A DNA stretch of 64,000 bases from a gamma proteobacterium SS-5 (GCA_009497875.2 CP032508.2:3162001-3226000); one strand, 5' to 3'. Positions 9,698 through 18,695 are shown, counted from the first letter of the stretch. The notes: generated by a model not told the origin, from the sequence alone. Translations and numbers: made by a program.

Positions 9698-10261
9698 ATG
9701 AACATTCCAGAAGTTACGAATTACGGCAATGGCAATGCTGAATCCTTTGAGAGTTATTTATCTCGATGGCCAAAAGAATACAGTAACATTCCAGAGTGCT
9801 TGATAAAGAACTGGATTCATAGGCACTGGGCTGACTTCAAATCAAAATGGATTACCGAAGGCGCACTTACTTGGAAATACGAATTAATCAACTTCAGTAA
9901 CGAAACGCTTATGGATATAGGGGTCCCAGATAATTTGAGGGCGTGTATAGACCATTGGGGTTCTGAACTATTCACCAAAACACAACGAAGGGAAACGTGG
10001 CTAGCAGCAAGAATGCTTGAATGTGGAACTACACCCGCCCCTATATTGGTATTTAGGAATAAAGGGCGACTGCCAAGCCTAATAAAATATGCTGCCAATG
10101 GAAGATCATCCGCCTTTTTTTTAATTGAGGGACATCTACGTACAGCGTATCTGTGGGAAATGATAAGACACCAACACGAGCATCTTAAAGATCAACATCA
10201 AGTCTGGGTAGCGGAAGATGATCTTTCTCAGCCAAGTGATGGTGCTAGGGTCGCGCCTTGA
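9698..10261 (+). CDS. Uncharacterised protein between the two TPR-CHAT genes
   Basis: 187 residues, start ATG 9698 with a weak ribosome binding site. Base composition is AT-rich compared with the neighbours, suggesting separate acquisition. No signal peptide or membrane segment. The pattern PAPILVFRNKG, then FFLIEGHLRTAYLWEM, then HQVWVAEDDL recalls ParB/sulfiredoxin-like proteins, which have a similar x-EGH-x-R step, but the match is short and I do not assign a function. It sits alone between the two TPR-CHAT genes in the same direction. Confidence 0.6.
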   Translation: MNIPEVTNYGNGNAESFESYLSRWPKEYSNIPECLIKNWIHRHWADFKSKWITEGALTWKYELINFSNETLMDIGVPDNLRACIDHWGSELFTKTQRRETWLAARMLECGTTPAPILVFRNKGRLPSLIKYAANGRSSAFFLIEGHLRTAYLWEMIRHQHEHLKDQHQVWVAEDDLSQPSDGARVAP

Positions 10262-10469
10262 CAATTTATGTCAGATGTAAGCTTACTCAACGTTTGGTAA
10301 GAAATGATCTATTCGTCCCTAAATAGCGAGAGCGGAGTTAAAAATTTGTGATTATTGCCTCGCCTCCAGATCAATGGTACGAGAATCATTTTGTGCTTAC
10401 CTTCAATAACCCGCAGCCTTTGAATATTCAGCGGTACTTAATTCATTATAGTGGATCTCATAAGGCGAC

Positions 10470-13400
10470 ATGCTTAAAGCACGACATTTAGTAAAACGTA
10501 GCTGGGCAATCTTGCTAGCTCTAACTCTTTGCATTTGCTGGACTATGACCCTGCATGCAAAGGAGTCAGAATACTCGCCAGACAAGGCCGAGTGGCGGCA
10601 ACTGTACGATGAGGCGAGTAGATACTATACATCCGGGGATTATGCTCAAGCGGTTCAATTAGGGACTGAAGCTCTTGTGCAGGCTGAGACCCACTTAGGG
10701 ACTAACCATCCATCTGTAGCCACAATTCTAAATGGTTTAGCTGAAGCGTATTTTGCACAAGAATTAGACGCCGAAGCAGAACCTTATTTAACTCGAGCAC
10801 TCAAGATTAGAAAGGAAAAACTGGATTCTGAGCATGAGGACTTGGCTACCAGCCTCAACAACCTGGGCACCCTATATACAGCACAAGGTCGATTCGCCGA
10901 AGCTGAACCTCTATACCTGCACGCGCTAACAATCAGGGAAAAAAATCTAGAACTAGAACATCCTGATGTAGCGCAAACTCTAACTAACCTAGCCATAGTT
11001 TATGACGCTCAGAACCTCCATACCAAGGCCGAGCCGCTGTATCAGCGATCGCTGGGGATTAGAGAAAAGACCTTGGGTCCCGAGCATCTTGATGTAGCAA
11101 CCAGCCTCAACAGCCTAGCTATACTATATCATAACAAAGGCCGCCACACCGAAGCTGAACCTCTTTACCTTAGATCTCTATTAATCAGGGAAAAGAGCCT
11201 AGGAATCAATCATCCTGATGTAGCGCAAACTCTAACTAACCTAGCCATAGTTTATGACGCTCAGAACCTCCATGCCAAGGCCGAGCCGCTGTATCAGCGA
11301 TCGCTGGCGATTAGAGAAAAGACCTTGGGTCCCGAACATCTTGATGTAGCAACCAGCCTCAACAGCCTAGCTATACTATATCATAACCAAGGCCGCTACG
11401 CGGAGGCCGAGCCGCTTCTACAGCGATCTTTGGAAATCCTTGAAAAGGCCGGAGCCGAACATCACGATGTGGCCAACAGCCTCAACAATCTGGCTCTCCT
11501 CTATCGCGCCCAAGGCCGCTACGTAGAGGCTGAGCCGCTGCATCAGCGATCTTTGGCTATCGGAGAGAAGGTCTTGGGCCCAGAACATCCCGATATGGCC
11601 ACCAGCCTCAGCAATCTGGCTGAGCTCTATGCCGACCAAGGCCGCTACGCCGAGGCCGAGCCGCTGCATCAGCGATCTTTGGCTATCGCAGAGAAGGTCT
11701 TGGGCCCAGAACATCCCGATGTGGCCACCAGCCTCAACAATCTGGCTGGCCTCTATGGCGTCCAAGGCCGCTACGTAGAGGCTGAGCCGCTGCATCAGCG
11801 ATCTTTGGCTATCGGAGAGAAGGTCTTGGGCCCAGAACATCCTGATGTGGCCAACAGCCTCAACAATCTAGCTGTGCTCTATGCCGACCAAGGCCGCTAC
11901 GCCGAAGCCGAACTGCTGTACAGGCGCTCCTTGGTAATTAGAGAAAAAATGCTTAGCCCAGAGCATCCCGATGTAGCTCACAGCATCAATAACTTAGCTG
12001 TTCTTTACAGTAAGCAGGGTCGTTATGCCGAGGCTGAGCCACTGCTCCGGCAATCTCTATCGATTAATGAAAAAGTCCTGGGCCCAGAGCACCCCGATGT
12101 AGCCACTGGCCTCAATAACCTAGCCGAACTGTTTCGACTCCAGAGCCGTTACACGGAAGCGGAACCGCTATTATCTAGATCCAAACAGATCACAGAAAAA
12201 GTGCTGGGGCCCCAGCATCCCGATATGACTCTTAGGCTCGTAAATCTGGCCAAGCTTCATCGAGACCTGGGCCAATTTGACAAAGCCGAACCTCTCTATC
12301 AGAGCGCAATGGCAATTGCAGAAAAGACCTTAGGTCCTGCGCATCCAAGTATTGCACGAATCTTAGCCCACTTGGGGGATCTATATAACGACCAGAAGAA
12401 TACTTCTAGTGAGTTATTCCTACGCCGCCGGGCATTATCCATAGACGCCCAGCACCAACGCAAGGAAATGGCTGGCAAACATGTCGGGATCAAAGTCCGC
12501 GAAAACGCTTTGCACCTCCTCACCTTACTTGCGAACCTGAAGATCCTGCAAGTCAAAGATGAACCCGATGCCCTCGCCGCAATGCAACTGGCACACCGTT
12601 CTAATAATGTCGGGGTTTTCCAGTTACTGGCTCAACGTCTGGCAGTCGGAGGCCAAGGTGAACTGGCTGAACGGGTACGCCAACGCCAGGACCTGCTGGG
12701 GCAGTTAAAGGTCGCGGAGAAACGACTGCTGGATTCGTTCGGATTGAAGGAGGATCAGCAACCTGCCAAGCAGCGCGAACGCATCCGCGCCAGGATCGAA
12801 GACCTGCAGCAGCGTGAACGGGCGGTCAGAGAAGGGTTGCAAAGGGACTTTCCCGCCTACACCGAATTCGAGGGCAGTCAGATCGTTGAGCTCGATGCTT
12901 TGCAAAGCCTGCTCAAGCCCAATGAGGCCGCATTGGCCTGGGTTCTCGGCGCGGAGAAGAGTTTCCTGCTGGTGGTGCGAAAGGACAGGGATCTGGTGCT
13001 CCATGCCCTACCGGTCGGTCCGGAGCCGGTCGGACAGAGGGTCCAACAGATTCACCAGGCTCTGGACCTGGCAAACCCGGAGCACGAGGGTGAGTTAGGC
13101 GCTTTCCCTGCGGGTCTGTCCTTTGCCTTGTTCCAGCAATTGTTTGGCCAGGGATGGCAACAGGAGCTGGAAGGCATTGATCACCTCTTGCTGGTGCCTG
13201 AAGGCCCGCTGACCCGGTTGCCTTTTGCCACGCTGCTCACCGAAAAACCCGATCATGAGGATTTTCCAGCAGACAGCCCAAGCTACCGGAACGCCCCATG
13301 GCTGGCCCGCCGTTTCAGTCTGAGCGTACTGCCGTCCCTGTCGGCGATTGTCGCTTTGCGCAGTCAGGAATTCACCACCCCGGCAGATCAACCCTTCCTC

Positions 13401-14177
13401 GGTGTCGGTGACCCCTTGCTTGAGGGTCATCCGGCCACGACCCTTGAGGTTCAGCTGGCCGGAGCAGCCCCCTCGCCAATCCTGTACCGCAACGCCGGTA
13501 CCCTGAAGCAGATGCAACAGCAACTGGACCCGGTTGCCGACTTGCGCACAACGCGCCTGCGTTTGTTAAAAAAACTGCCCGCCATACCCGACACGGCCGA
13601 TGAGTTGATGGCCATTGCCGAGGTGCTTGGCACGGACCGGCATCAGGCACTGCTGCTGCGGGAGAAGGCGACGGAAACCGAGCTTAAACGGCGGCAACTG
13701 GCTCAGTACAACATCCTGAGCTTTGCCACGCACGGCGTCCTGGCCGGGGAACTGGGCAAGGGCATCGAGCCGGGACTGATTCTGTCTCCGCCCAAGCAAG
13801 CCACGGAAGAAGACGATGGCTTCCTCAGCCTCAGCGAGATTGCCCAGCTCAAGCTGAATGCCGACTGGGTGGTGTTGTCCGCCTGCAATACGGCAGGGAG
13901 CGAGGGCGATGAGGGTATGGCGTCCGAGGGTTTTACGGGTCTGGCCAAGTCCTTCATCTATGCGGGCGCCAAAGCCTTGCTGGTCTCGCATTGGTCGGTC
14001 AGTTCTGCTGCCACGGTGGAGTTGATGAGCACCATGTTCCGGAGCTTCAAGGAGCAGCAACTCCCAAGAGCTGAGGCGCACCGGCAGGCCATGCTGGCCA
14101 TGATCGATTCCGGGGACCCGCTGCTGAGCCATCCCTCGCTATGGGCGCCCTTTGTGGTGGTGGGGGATGGGGGATGA
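10470..14177 (+). CDS. Secreted TPR-CHAT protease-like protein, intact
   Basis: 1,235 residues from ATG 10470, preceded by AAGGCG. A Sec signal peptide covers about residues 1-31 (RSWAILLALTLCICWTMTLHA), so the protein should act in the periplasm or outside the cell. About fourteen 42-residue kinesin-light-chain-type TPRs follow, then a helical linker (about 720-840) and a CHAT domain to the end. The caspase-like dyad is present: His1088 in FATHGVL and Cys1139 in SACNTAG. The TPRs are expected to bind a partner or substrate. A sigma-like and an anti-sigma-like gene follow in the same direction. The last 1.5 kb is almost identical to the split paralogue at 3410. Substrate unknown. Confidence 0.88.
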   Translation: MLKARHLVKRSWAILLALTLCICWTMTLHAKESEYSPDKAEWRQLYDEASRYYTSGDYAQAVQLGTEALVQAETHLGTNHPSVATILNGLAEAYFAQELDAEAEPYLTRALKIRKEKLDSEHEDLATSLNNLGTLYTAQGRFAEAEPLYLHALTIREKNLELEHPDVAQTLTNLAIVYDAQNLHTKAEPLYQRSLGIREKTLGPEHLDVATSLNSLAILYHNKGRHTEAEPLYLRSLLIREKSLGINHPDVAQTLTNLAIVYDAQNLHAKAEPLYQRSLAIREKTLGPEHLDVATSLNSLAILYHNQGRYAEAEPLLQRSLEILEKAGAEHHDVANSLNNLALLYRAQGRYVEAEPLHQRSLAIGEKVLGPEHPDMATSLSNLAELYADQGRYAEAEPLHQRSLAIAEKVLGPEHPDVATSLNNLAGLYGVQGRYVEAEPLHQRSLAIGEKVLGPEHPDVANSLNNLAVLYADQGRYAEAELLYRRSLVIREKMLSPEHPDVAHSINNLAVLYSKQGRYAEAEPLLRQSLSINEKVLGPEHPDVATGLNNLAELFRLQSRYTEAEPLLSRSKQITEKVLGPQHPDMTLRLVNLAKLHRDLGQFDKAEPLYQSAMAIAEKTLGPAHPSIARILAHLGDLYNDQKNTSSELFLRRRALSIDAQHQRKEMAGKHVGIKVRENALHLLTLLANLKILQVKDEPDALAAMQLAHRSNNVGVFQLLAQRLAVGGQGELAERVRQRQDLLGQLKVAEKRLLDSFGLKEDQQPAKQRERIRARIEDLQQRERAVREGLQRDFPAYTEFEGSQIVELDALQSLLKPNEAALAWVLGAEKSFLLVVRKDRDLVLHALPVGPEPVGQRVQQIHQALDLANPEHEGELGAFPAGLSFALFQQLFGQGWQQELEGIDHLLLVPEGPLTRLPFATLLTEKPDHEDFPADSPSYRNAPWLARRFSLSVLPSLSAIVALRSQEFTTPADQPFLGVGDPLLEGHPATTLEVQLAGAAPSPILYRNAGTLKQMQQQLDPVADLRTTRLRLLKKLPAIPDTADELMAIAEVLGTDRHQALLLREKATETELKRRQLAQYNILSFATHGVLAGELGKGIEPGLILSPPKQATEEDDGFLSLSEIAQLKLNADWVVLSACNTAGSEGDEGMASEGFTGLAKSFIYAGAKALLVSHWSVSSAATVELMSTMFRSFKEQQLPRAEAHRQAMLAMIDSGDPLLSHPSLWAPFVVVGDGG
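12633..14177 (+). repeat. Direct repeat of the CHAT region (partner 5681-6626 plus 8892-9498)
   Basis: From CAACGTCTGGCAGTCGGAGG (12633 here, 5681 in the partner) to the stop codons, the two TPR-CHAT genes match with only scattered base changes. Upstream and downstream they diverge sharply. The same-orientation copies about 7 kb apart are a substrate for recombination that would delete 5.7-14.2 kb material. The sharp border suggests gene conversion or a recent segmental duplication. Confidence 0.9.
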
Positions 14178-14289
14178 GGCGGGCTGAATATATCTGACCA
14201 ACGATCCTGAATTGATCGCTGTAAGGTAGCGCATTACTATCACCGCAAGCCAAACAGGCCGCCAGGCGAGCTGGAAAAGGTTTTGCTGA

Positions 14290-15204
14290 GTGAGAAATGC
14301 AGGACAGTTGATAACGGAGATCTACGGAGATCGCTGGAGTGCGATCTTTGCCAACTATTGCCGTGAAAAATTCAGCCATCTGACTGACCCATTTCAGTTG
14401 ATGGAAGACGCTCGCCAGCTGGTGGCCCTCTCCCTCGAACGCAAGCATCAAACAGACAGCGAAGCCCAGTTATCCGATGGCTATGTAATGATGGCCTTTC
14501 GTAATGCCGTAACAGATTTGAACCGTCAATTGAGCGGCAGAGCTGAACCGCGAGCCTGGCTCAAGGCCTTTGGGCGCCTGGGCCAAGTACTTTTCGATCT
14601 TTACTGCCTCGCCAAAAAAGGCCGAACAGAGATTCTGGCGGAGTTGTCTTCGGATATAGAACTGGCCACATCCAAAATTGATGTTTCCCGGGCAGGCGCG
14701 TTACTGGATGAAATGGATCAGCGTCAAGAATGTGCCGGCAAAGGGCGGGTCAACCAGTCAATCCATGATGATGAAGGAACGGTGGTGGATATTCCTTCTC
14801 ATAAGACCCCTGAACAGGAACTGATGGAAATCCAGCGTGCTGGGCTCCAGGCATATCTGTTCAGACAAGAATCTCAGGTGGACTTGGAGGTTATCAGCCA
14901 TTTTGTTGCACGAATCGAGTCTCTGAGAGAGCAACTGCGTGATCGGCTAGAACTGGATGACGAACAATCTTTCATCTTACACGCCACGCTTTCTGGAGAG
15001 CTGACCGAACAGGAGATTGGACGGCAACTGGGTGGACTGAGTGTTCGCCAGGTTCGTTACCGGCGACAGCAAGCCTTGGATCGCATGCGAATGCTACTGG
15101 AAAAGGCTGGAATAGGCATGGACGAAATAATTTATGAGGAAAGTGTGCATTTTTCTGGTCATTTTCCTGATTCGGCGCCGTTAACTGACATGACTAACGA
15201 CTGA
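14290..15204 (+). CDS. Sigma-70-family (ECF-like) sigma factor
   Basis: 304 residues, start GTG 14290 (an AAAAGG lies about 10 bp upstream; TTG 14308 is an alternative). The N-terminal part (DPFQLMEDARQLVALSLERK then DGYVMMAFRNAVTDL) resembles a divergent region 2. The C-terminal part has a clear region 4 helix-turn-helix: LTEQEIGRQLGGLSVRQVRYRRQQALDRMRMLL, about residues 238-272. The spacer is longer than in most ECF factors. It begins 112 bp after the intact TPR-CHAT gene and is followed 7 bp later by an anti-sigma-like gene, the usual pairing. Confidence 0.75.
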   Translation: MRNAGQLITEIYGDRWSAIFANYCREKFSHLTDPFQLMEDARQLVALSLERKHQTDSEAQLSDGYVMMAFRNAVTDLNRQLSGRAEPRAWLKAFGRLGQVLFDLYCLAKKGRTEILAELSSDIELATSKIDVSRAGALLDEMDQRQECAGKGRVNQSIHDDEGTVVDIPSHKTPEQELMEIQRAGLQAYLFRQESQVDLEVISHFVARIESLREQLRDRLELDDEQSFILHATLSGELTEQEIGRQLGGLSVRQVRYRRQQALDRMRMLLEKAGIGMDEIIYEESVHFSGHFPDSAPLTDMTND

Positions 15205-15211
15205 TACCAGA

Positions 15212-16117
15212 ATGAGCGATTCGGAAATACCTCAGCATTCAAGGGAGCTCGGCATTGCGTGGCTGCTATCACGAGAGCGTCCCTCGGATCAGGCTCCTAC
15301 AATTGATCTGGAAACTCTGGACCAATTTCGCACTGGCCTACTGGATGAAAATCGTTCAAGAGAGGTACGTAAACAGGTTGCCAATGATCCCCGCCTGCTG
15401 CAGATGCTTGAAGAATTGATCGCGGCCGATGAGCTTGTGGCCCAACTGGATACTCAGGGCGCCAATGCCCCAAAAGCATTGACCGCAGTCCAAAGCTGGT
15501 GGGAAAAGGCCTCTGAAGCCCTTACGAATTTCCTAAGCCCCTCCTGGTCCGGTGGACTGGCTGCAGCAGCGACGCTAGTGATATTAGTGGTAATGCTGGC
15601 ACCCATGATGCAGTCGCCTTCGCTGGACAGTCAGCTTGACGACTATTATGCCGATTTGAAATCCACTGCCAGCGATGTGCATTGGCCATGGCGCCCGAGA
15701 ATCATCCTTCGCGGTGGTTCGGTAGAAACTGGAACGCCCTCGACAACGAAGCAGGCCTTTATGTACGGGGTGAGTCAAGGGCTGAAGAAGTTACAGGCAT
15801 CGGGCCGCTTGATCCCGGGAAGCGCCGGAAGACTTCCCGAAGAAGCGCCACTCTGCCTTTCTGTCGATGTCTCGTGCGAGCGGGAAATAAGCCTTGCAAC
15901 AAGCACCGGAAAATGGGCATTGGCCTCATTTTTGGCATGCCAAAGTCCAGCATCGTCTATTGATGCTACAGGCCAAGCAGTATTCACCACACTCTCGGAT
16001 CAATGGGCGGCGCTTTCCCCTTCTACCGATTTAGGAGCCCTCATTAACACTTACAGCCTCAAAGGCCCTGGGTGCAAGGATGTGGAGGAGCTTCTTCGTT
16101 GGGGCGGTAAGAATTGA
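15212..16117 (+). CDS. Single-pass membrane anti-sigma-like protein
   Basis: 301 residues. The N-terminal 110 residues are soluble (LDQFRTGLLDENRSREVRKQVANDP, typical of cytoplasmic sigma-binding domains). One strong transmembrane helix follows, GGLAAAATLVILVVMLAPMM (about 112-131), then a ~170-residue region predicted to be periplasmic, with paired cysteines. This layout and the position directly after the sigma gene mark it as the likely anti-sigma factor. Its periplasmic domain is a plausible target of the exported CHAT proteins, but that is inference; no cleavage motif can be named. Confidence 0.7.
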   Translation: MSDSEIPQHSRELGIAWLLSRERPSDQAPTIDLETLDQFRTGLLDENRSREVRKQVANDPRLLQMLEELIAADELVAQLDTQGANAPKALTAVQSWWEKASEALTNFLSPSWSGGLAAAATLVILVVMLAPMMQSPSLDSQLDDYYADLKSTASDVHWPWRPRIILRGGSVETGTPSTTKQAFMYGVSQGLKKLQASGRLIPGSAGRLPEEAPLCLSVDVSCEREISLATSTGKWALASFLACQSPASSIDATGQAVFTTLSDQWAALSPSTDLGALINTYSLKGPGCKDVEELLRWGGKN

Positions 16118-16147
16118 TCGAGCCTGCTTCGTGGGCCCTGAATTAGA

Positions 16148-16321
16148 TCATATCTCGACAGCAGGCATCTTCAAACAACCATTGTCGTCAAGCTCAATGG
16201 ATGTATTTTTGGCCCAATCTGCTGTGTCTTCATAGACATACAGGGTGTAGTAGAACCCCCATCCGTCATCACTTTCTGGCAATTGTGCAGCCAGCATAAG
16301 CATTATCAGCAATAGGTTCAT
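16148..16321 (-). CDS. Small secreted or membrane-anchored protein
   Basis: 57 residues from ATG 16321, preceded by GAGGAG at a good distance. A longer frame to 16396 lacks such a site. The N-terminus MNLLLIMLMLAAQLP is signal-peptide-like. The remainder is acidic and aromatic (DDGWGFYYTLYVYEDTADW) with one cysteine. It points against its neighbours. No family recognised. Confidence 0.5.
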   Translation of the reverse strand: MNLLLIMLMLAAQLPESDDGWGFYYTLYVYEDTADWAKNTSIELDDNGCLKMPAVEI

Positions 16322-16508
16322 CGCATACTCCTCATGGACACTATTGAATCTAACGTCTTGGCCGAGCCAGACTGACAACTTCATTTCCTCTCTCATCTCC
16401 TCGAAAAAATTTCAGAATTTTTTTGTCATTGCAGAAAACCCTGCCGTTCATTGACTTGAGCAGGGCGAACCTAGTCTGCTCGGAAAGTAACTTACTGAGG
16501 ATATAGAA

Positions 16509-16778
16509 ATGCATATTTCCAAGCACGCACAAGTCAGAATGCAGCAGCGGGCCATTTCAACCAGGACCCTAAATATATTGAACCAGTATGGACGTAAGGT
16601 TCACGATGGCCACAAAGGGATCATCGTGTTTCTGGATAAAAAGGCAAAAGATCGCATCCGCATGGATCTGCCGAAGCAAGAGTACCTTAAAATCGAACGC
16701 AAACTAGATGTCTATTGTGTTGAATCTGATGGTCAAATTATCACGGTCGGCCATCGTTATAAGCCAGTTCATCACTAA
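16509..16778 (+). CDS. DUF4258-like small protein
   Basis: 89 residues, with GAGGA 8 bp before ATG 16509. It begins HISKHAQVRMQQRAISTRTL, the HAxxRMxxRxI signature of DUF4258-type proteins. It continues with GIIVFLDKKAKDRI and ends IITVGHRYKPVHH. Members are often encoded in toxin-antitoxin-like and mobile contexts and some resemble RelE-fold proteins; the biochemical role is not established. First gene of a tight plus-strand series reaching 20.9 kb. Confidence 0.65.
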   Translation: MHISKHAQVRMQQRAISTRTLNILNQYGRKVHDGHKGIIVFLDKKAKDRIRMDLPKQEYLKIERKLDVYCVESDGQIITVGHRYKPVHH

Positions 16779-16793
16779 ACCAAGGAGATAACG

Positions 16794-17027
16794 ATGAGCG
16801 ACACAACCTGGAAAGAAATCAAAGAAGTCATGAACCACAACAAAGGCATAGGCCATGGAAAGGACCGCGAACCCTTCATTTCCAACCATTCAGGATATGA
16901 CTACGAAGGAAGCGAGAATTTTGAGCATGACGATAATGGCGCCATCATGAATTATTCTGGCGTAATGGATGATGTCTACAACAGCATTGCCGAACACGAA
17001 GACTGGGAAGATGGATATGACTATTAA
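16794..17027 (+). CDS. Small acidic protein of unknown function
   Basis: 77 residues with a strong AAGGAG before ATG 16794, 15 bp after the previous stop. Very acidic C-terminal half, rich in Asp, Glu, Tyr and His (SGYDYEGSENFEHDDNGAIM, ending DWEDGYDY). No cysteine, no membrane segment. It could be an antitoxin-like or DNA-mimic-like partner of the DUF4258-like protein or of the nuclease-like proteins, but no homology supports this. Confidence 0.6.
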   Translation: MSDTTWKEIKEVMNHNKGIGHGKDREPFISNHSGYDYEGSENFEHDDNGAIMNYSGVMDDVYNSIAEHEDWEDGYDY

Positions 17028-17607
17028 AAACCTAATAGCAGAGAGCGCAGACATGAACACAAATAACATTGATGCAGAAGATTGGTTATCTTCTATGAAG
17101 TCCCAAATCAACCGCAACCTTACGGATATCGAAAACCGTGATGATCTCAGTGCTGATGAAAAGGCCGAGCGCGTAATCCACATCATCGCCGGAGCATGTG
17201 CAGGGGTTGCCGTACAGCCTATTCCTTTTGCAGACATTTTTCTTCTCACGCCGATACAAATGTACCTTGCCGAACGGTTGGCCGCTGTGCGCGGCATTCC
17301 TCTATCAGAGAGTTCTATCAAGGAAATTGTTCTGGAGCTGGCCAAGGTTGTCGGCCTCGGGATGCTTGCCCAACAGGCGGCTCTGGGCTTGTACAAGATT
17401 GGATTGCCCGGGCTTGCCGGCTTTACCACCATCCCACTGGTGTACGGCCTCACCTATGCGATTGGTCGAGTTCTCGATTACATGATCCAGGAGCGAGCCA
17501 AAGGACGAAAACTCAACAGCCAAACAATCAAGCAAGCGTGGGAGTCAGCCAAGACCGAGGGTAAGCGCAAAGGGAAGGGATACCGTCAGGCCGACATGGA
17601 GAAATGA
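17017..17607 (+). CDS. DUF697-like membrane-associated protein
   Basis: About 196 residues. Start uncertain: ATG 17017 overlaps the upstream gene by 11 nt; ATG 17053 is also possible. The stretch AGVAVQPIPFADIFLLTPIQMYLAERLAAV is the hallmark of DUF697 proteins, which occur alone or fused to GTPases at membranes. Two hydrophobic stretches follow (LAKVVGLGMLAQQAALGLYKI; GLPGLAGFTTIPLVYGLTYAIG). The C-terminal tail is basic. It precedes the first nuclease-like gene by 3 bp, so the two are cotranscribed. Confidence 0.75.
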   Translation: MTIKNLIAESADMNTNNIDAEDWLSSMKSQINRNLTDIENRDDLSADEKAERVIHIIAGACAGVAVQPIPFADIFLLTPIQMYLAERLAAVRGIPLSESSIKEIVLELAKVVGLGMLAQQAALGLYKIGLPGLAGFTTIPLVYGLTYAIGRVLDYMIQERAKGRKLNSQTIKQAWESAKTEGKRKGKGYRQADMEK

Positions 17608-17610
17608 ATC

Positions 17611-18474
17611 ATGTCCGAACCCACTGTGCGCTACCTGAAGAATAATTTCGATGAAGCCGCGATTCTCGCCTGCTTGGCTGATCTGGCCTTTTCTCCCGGG
17701 TTCCAGATCGACACTGAGAATCAATCGATCATTGCCGCCCTTCGGCGAAGTTCAGAGGAGTTTCGTTTCGCCAGCGTCGATGAGATGGGTGCACGATTAG
17801 CCGAGTACAACGGTGACCAGATCGATGGGCTGGTCAGCAATGTTAAAGGTATCGCCTTCGAAATGGAGTTTGTCGAGTTGGAAAACGGCGATGGTGACAG
17901 CATTTACGCCAGCCTTTACCCAGAGACCAACCACCCCGGCTACGATGTTCAAATGTTCGACGAGGCCAGTGGCTTGCAGTGGCCTCTACAACTCAAAGCA
18001 ACCGACGACCTGAGCTATGTGAACGACTGGATCGAGACACACCCTGATGGAGAGATTATCGTTACCGATGAGCTGGCAGACAAGCTGGGACTGGAGACCA
18101 CTGGCATCGAGAACGGTGAACTGACTGCCCGTGTCGAGGAGGTTGTCGACCAGATCATAAATCATGCAGATCAGGCCTCTCTTTGGGACTACTTTCCGGC
18201 CCTCAGTCTTGCCTCGGTGTCCTTGGTTGTGTGGGAGTTGTGGCAACGCTACCAGCGAGACGAGATCAGCTTGAACCGTTTCAAGATTTTGGCCGGCATG
18301 GCTACAGGCTTGAAGTTGACCAAGCTGGCTGTGCTTATTGCCGTTCTAGCCATCCCTGTCGCCGGCCAGGCTCTCGGTGCATTTCTGATCGCACAACTCC
18401 TCTACAACACGGCCGACTGGGCTTCACAGGAGCAGCCACTTCCAGGCCTCAGGCCCGAAGCCTCCACCAGTTGA
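17611..18474 (+). CDS. PD-(D/E)XK-like protein with C-terminal membrane segments (paralogue A)
   Basis: 287 residues. The core at about 80-155 reads KGIAFEMEF, then HPGYDVQMFD, then WPLQLKATDDLSYVNDW and IIVTDEL. The order Glu84/86, Asp112, Gln127-x-Lys129 fits the E...D...(E/Q)xK active site of restriction-endonuclease-fold proteins, with Gln as in some known variants. The C-terminus carries hydrophobic helices (about 195-210 and 238-265, LAVLIAVLAIPVAGQALG). The same core order recurs in the gene at 18971. A membrane-tethered nuclease or a nuclease-like sensor are both possible. No named family recognised. Confidence 0.65.
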   Translation: MSEPTVRYLKNNFDEAAILACLADLAFSPGFQIDTENQSIIAALRRSSEEFRFASVDEMGARLAEYNGDQIDGLVSNVKGIAFEMEFVELENGDGDSIYASLYPETNHPGYDVQMFDEASGLQWPLQLKATDDLSYVNDWIETHPDGEIIVTDELADKLGLETTGIENGELTARVEEVVDQIINHADQASLWDYFPALSLASVSLVVWELWQRYQRDEISLNRFKILAGMATGLKLTKLAVLIAVLAIPVAGQALGAFLIAQLLYNTADWASQEQPLPGLRPEASTS

Positions 18475-18490
18475 CGTCGAGAAACTTGTG

Positions 18491-18631
18491 ATGTCCAAAG
18501 GCACTATCAACAAGATTATTCTCATCGGAAACCTGGGCGCTGATCCCGAGGTACGCTCAATGCCCAGCAGCAACTATATGGCCAAGCTGCGCGTGGCAAC
18601 AACGGAGACCTGGAAAGGACGTAAAACCGGC
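18491..18631 (+). pseudogene. ssb: Single-stranded DNA-binding protein remnant
   Basis: The first 47 codons match the start of bacterial SSB: GTINKIILIGNLGADPEVRS, then AKLRVATTETWKGRKTG. After that the OB fold is missing and the frame runs through unrelated sequence to 18820. It therefore lacks most of the DNA-binding domain and the acidic tail. It lies 17 nt after paralogue A. SSB genes are common on conjugative elements, so this is probably debris of such an element. Confidence 0.8.
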
Positions 18632-18695
18632 ATTACCATGGGGAACTTTTCTACTGTATGCACGTTTCTCATCAATCACCAGAAGGATTTTGCCG

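Noticed and set aside
16404-16424. AAAAAATT-TCAG-AATTTTTT as a terminator
   Set aside because: The stem is only A-T pairs and lies in a divergent promoter region, so it is more likely promoter DNA.
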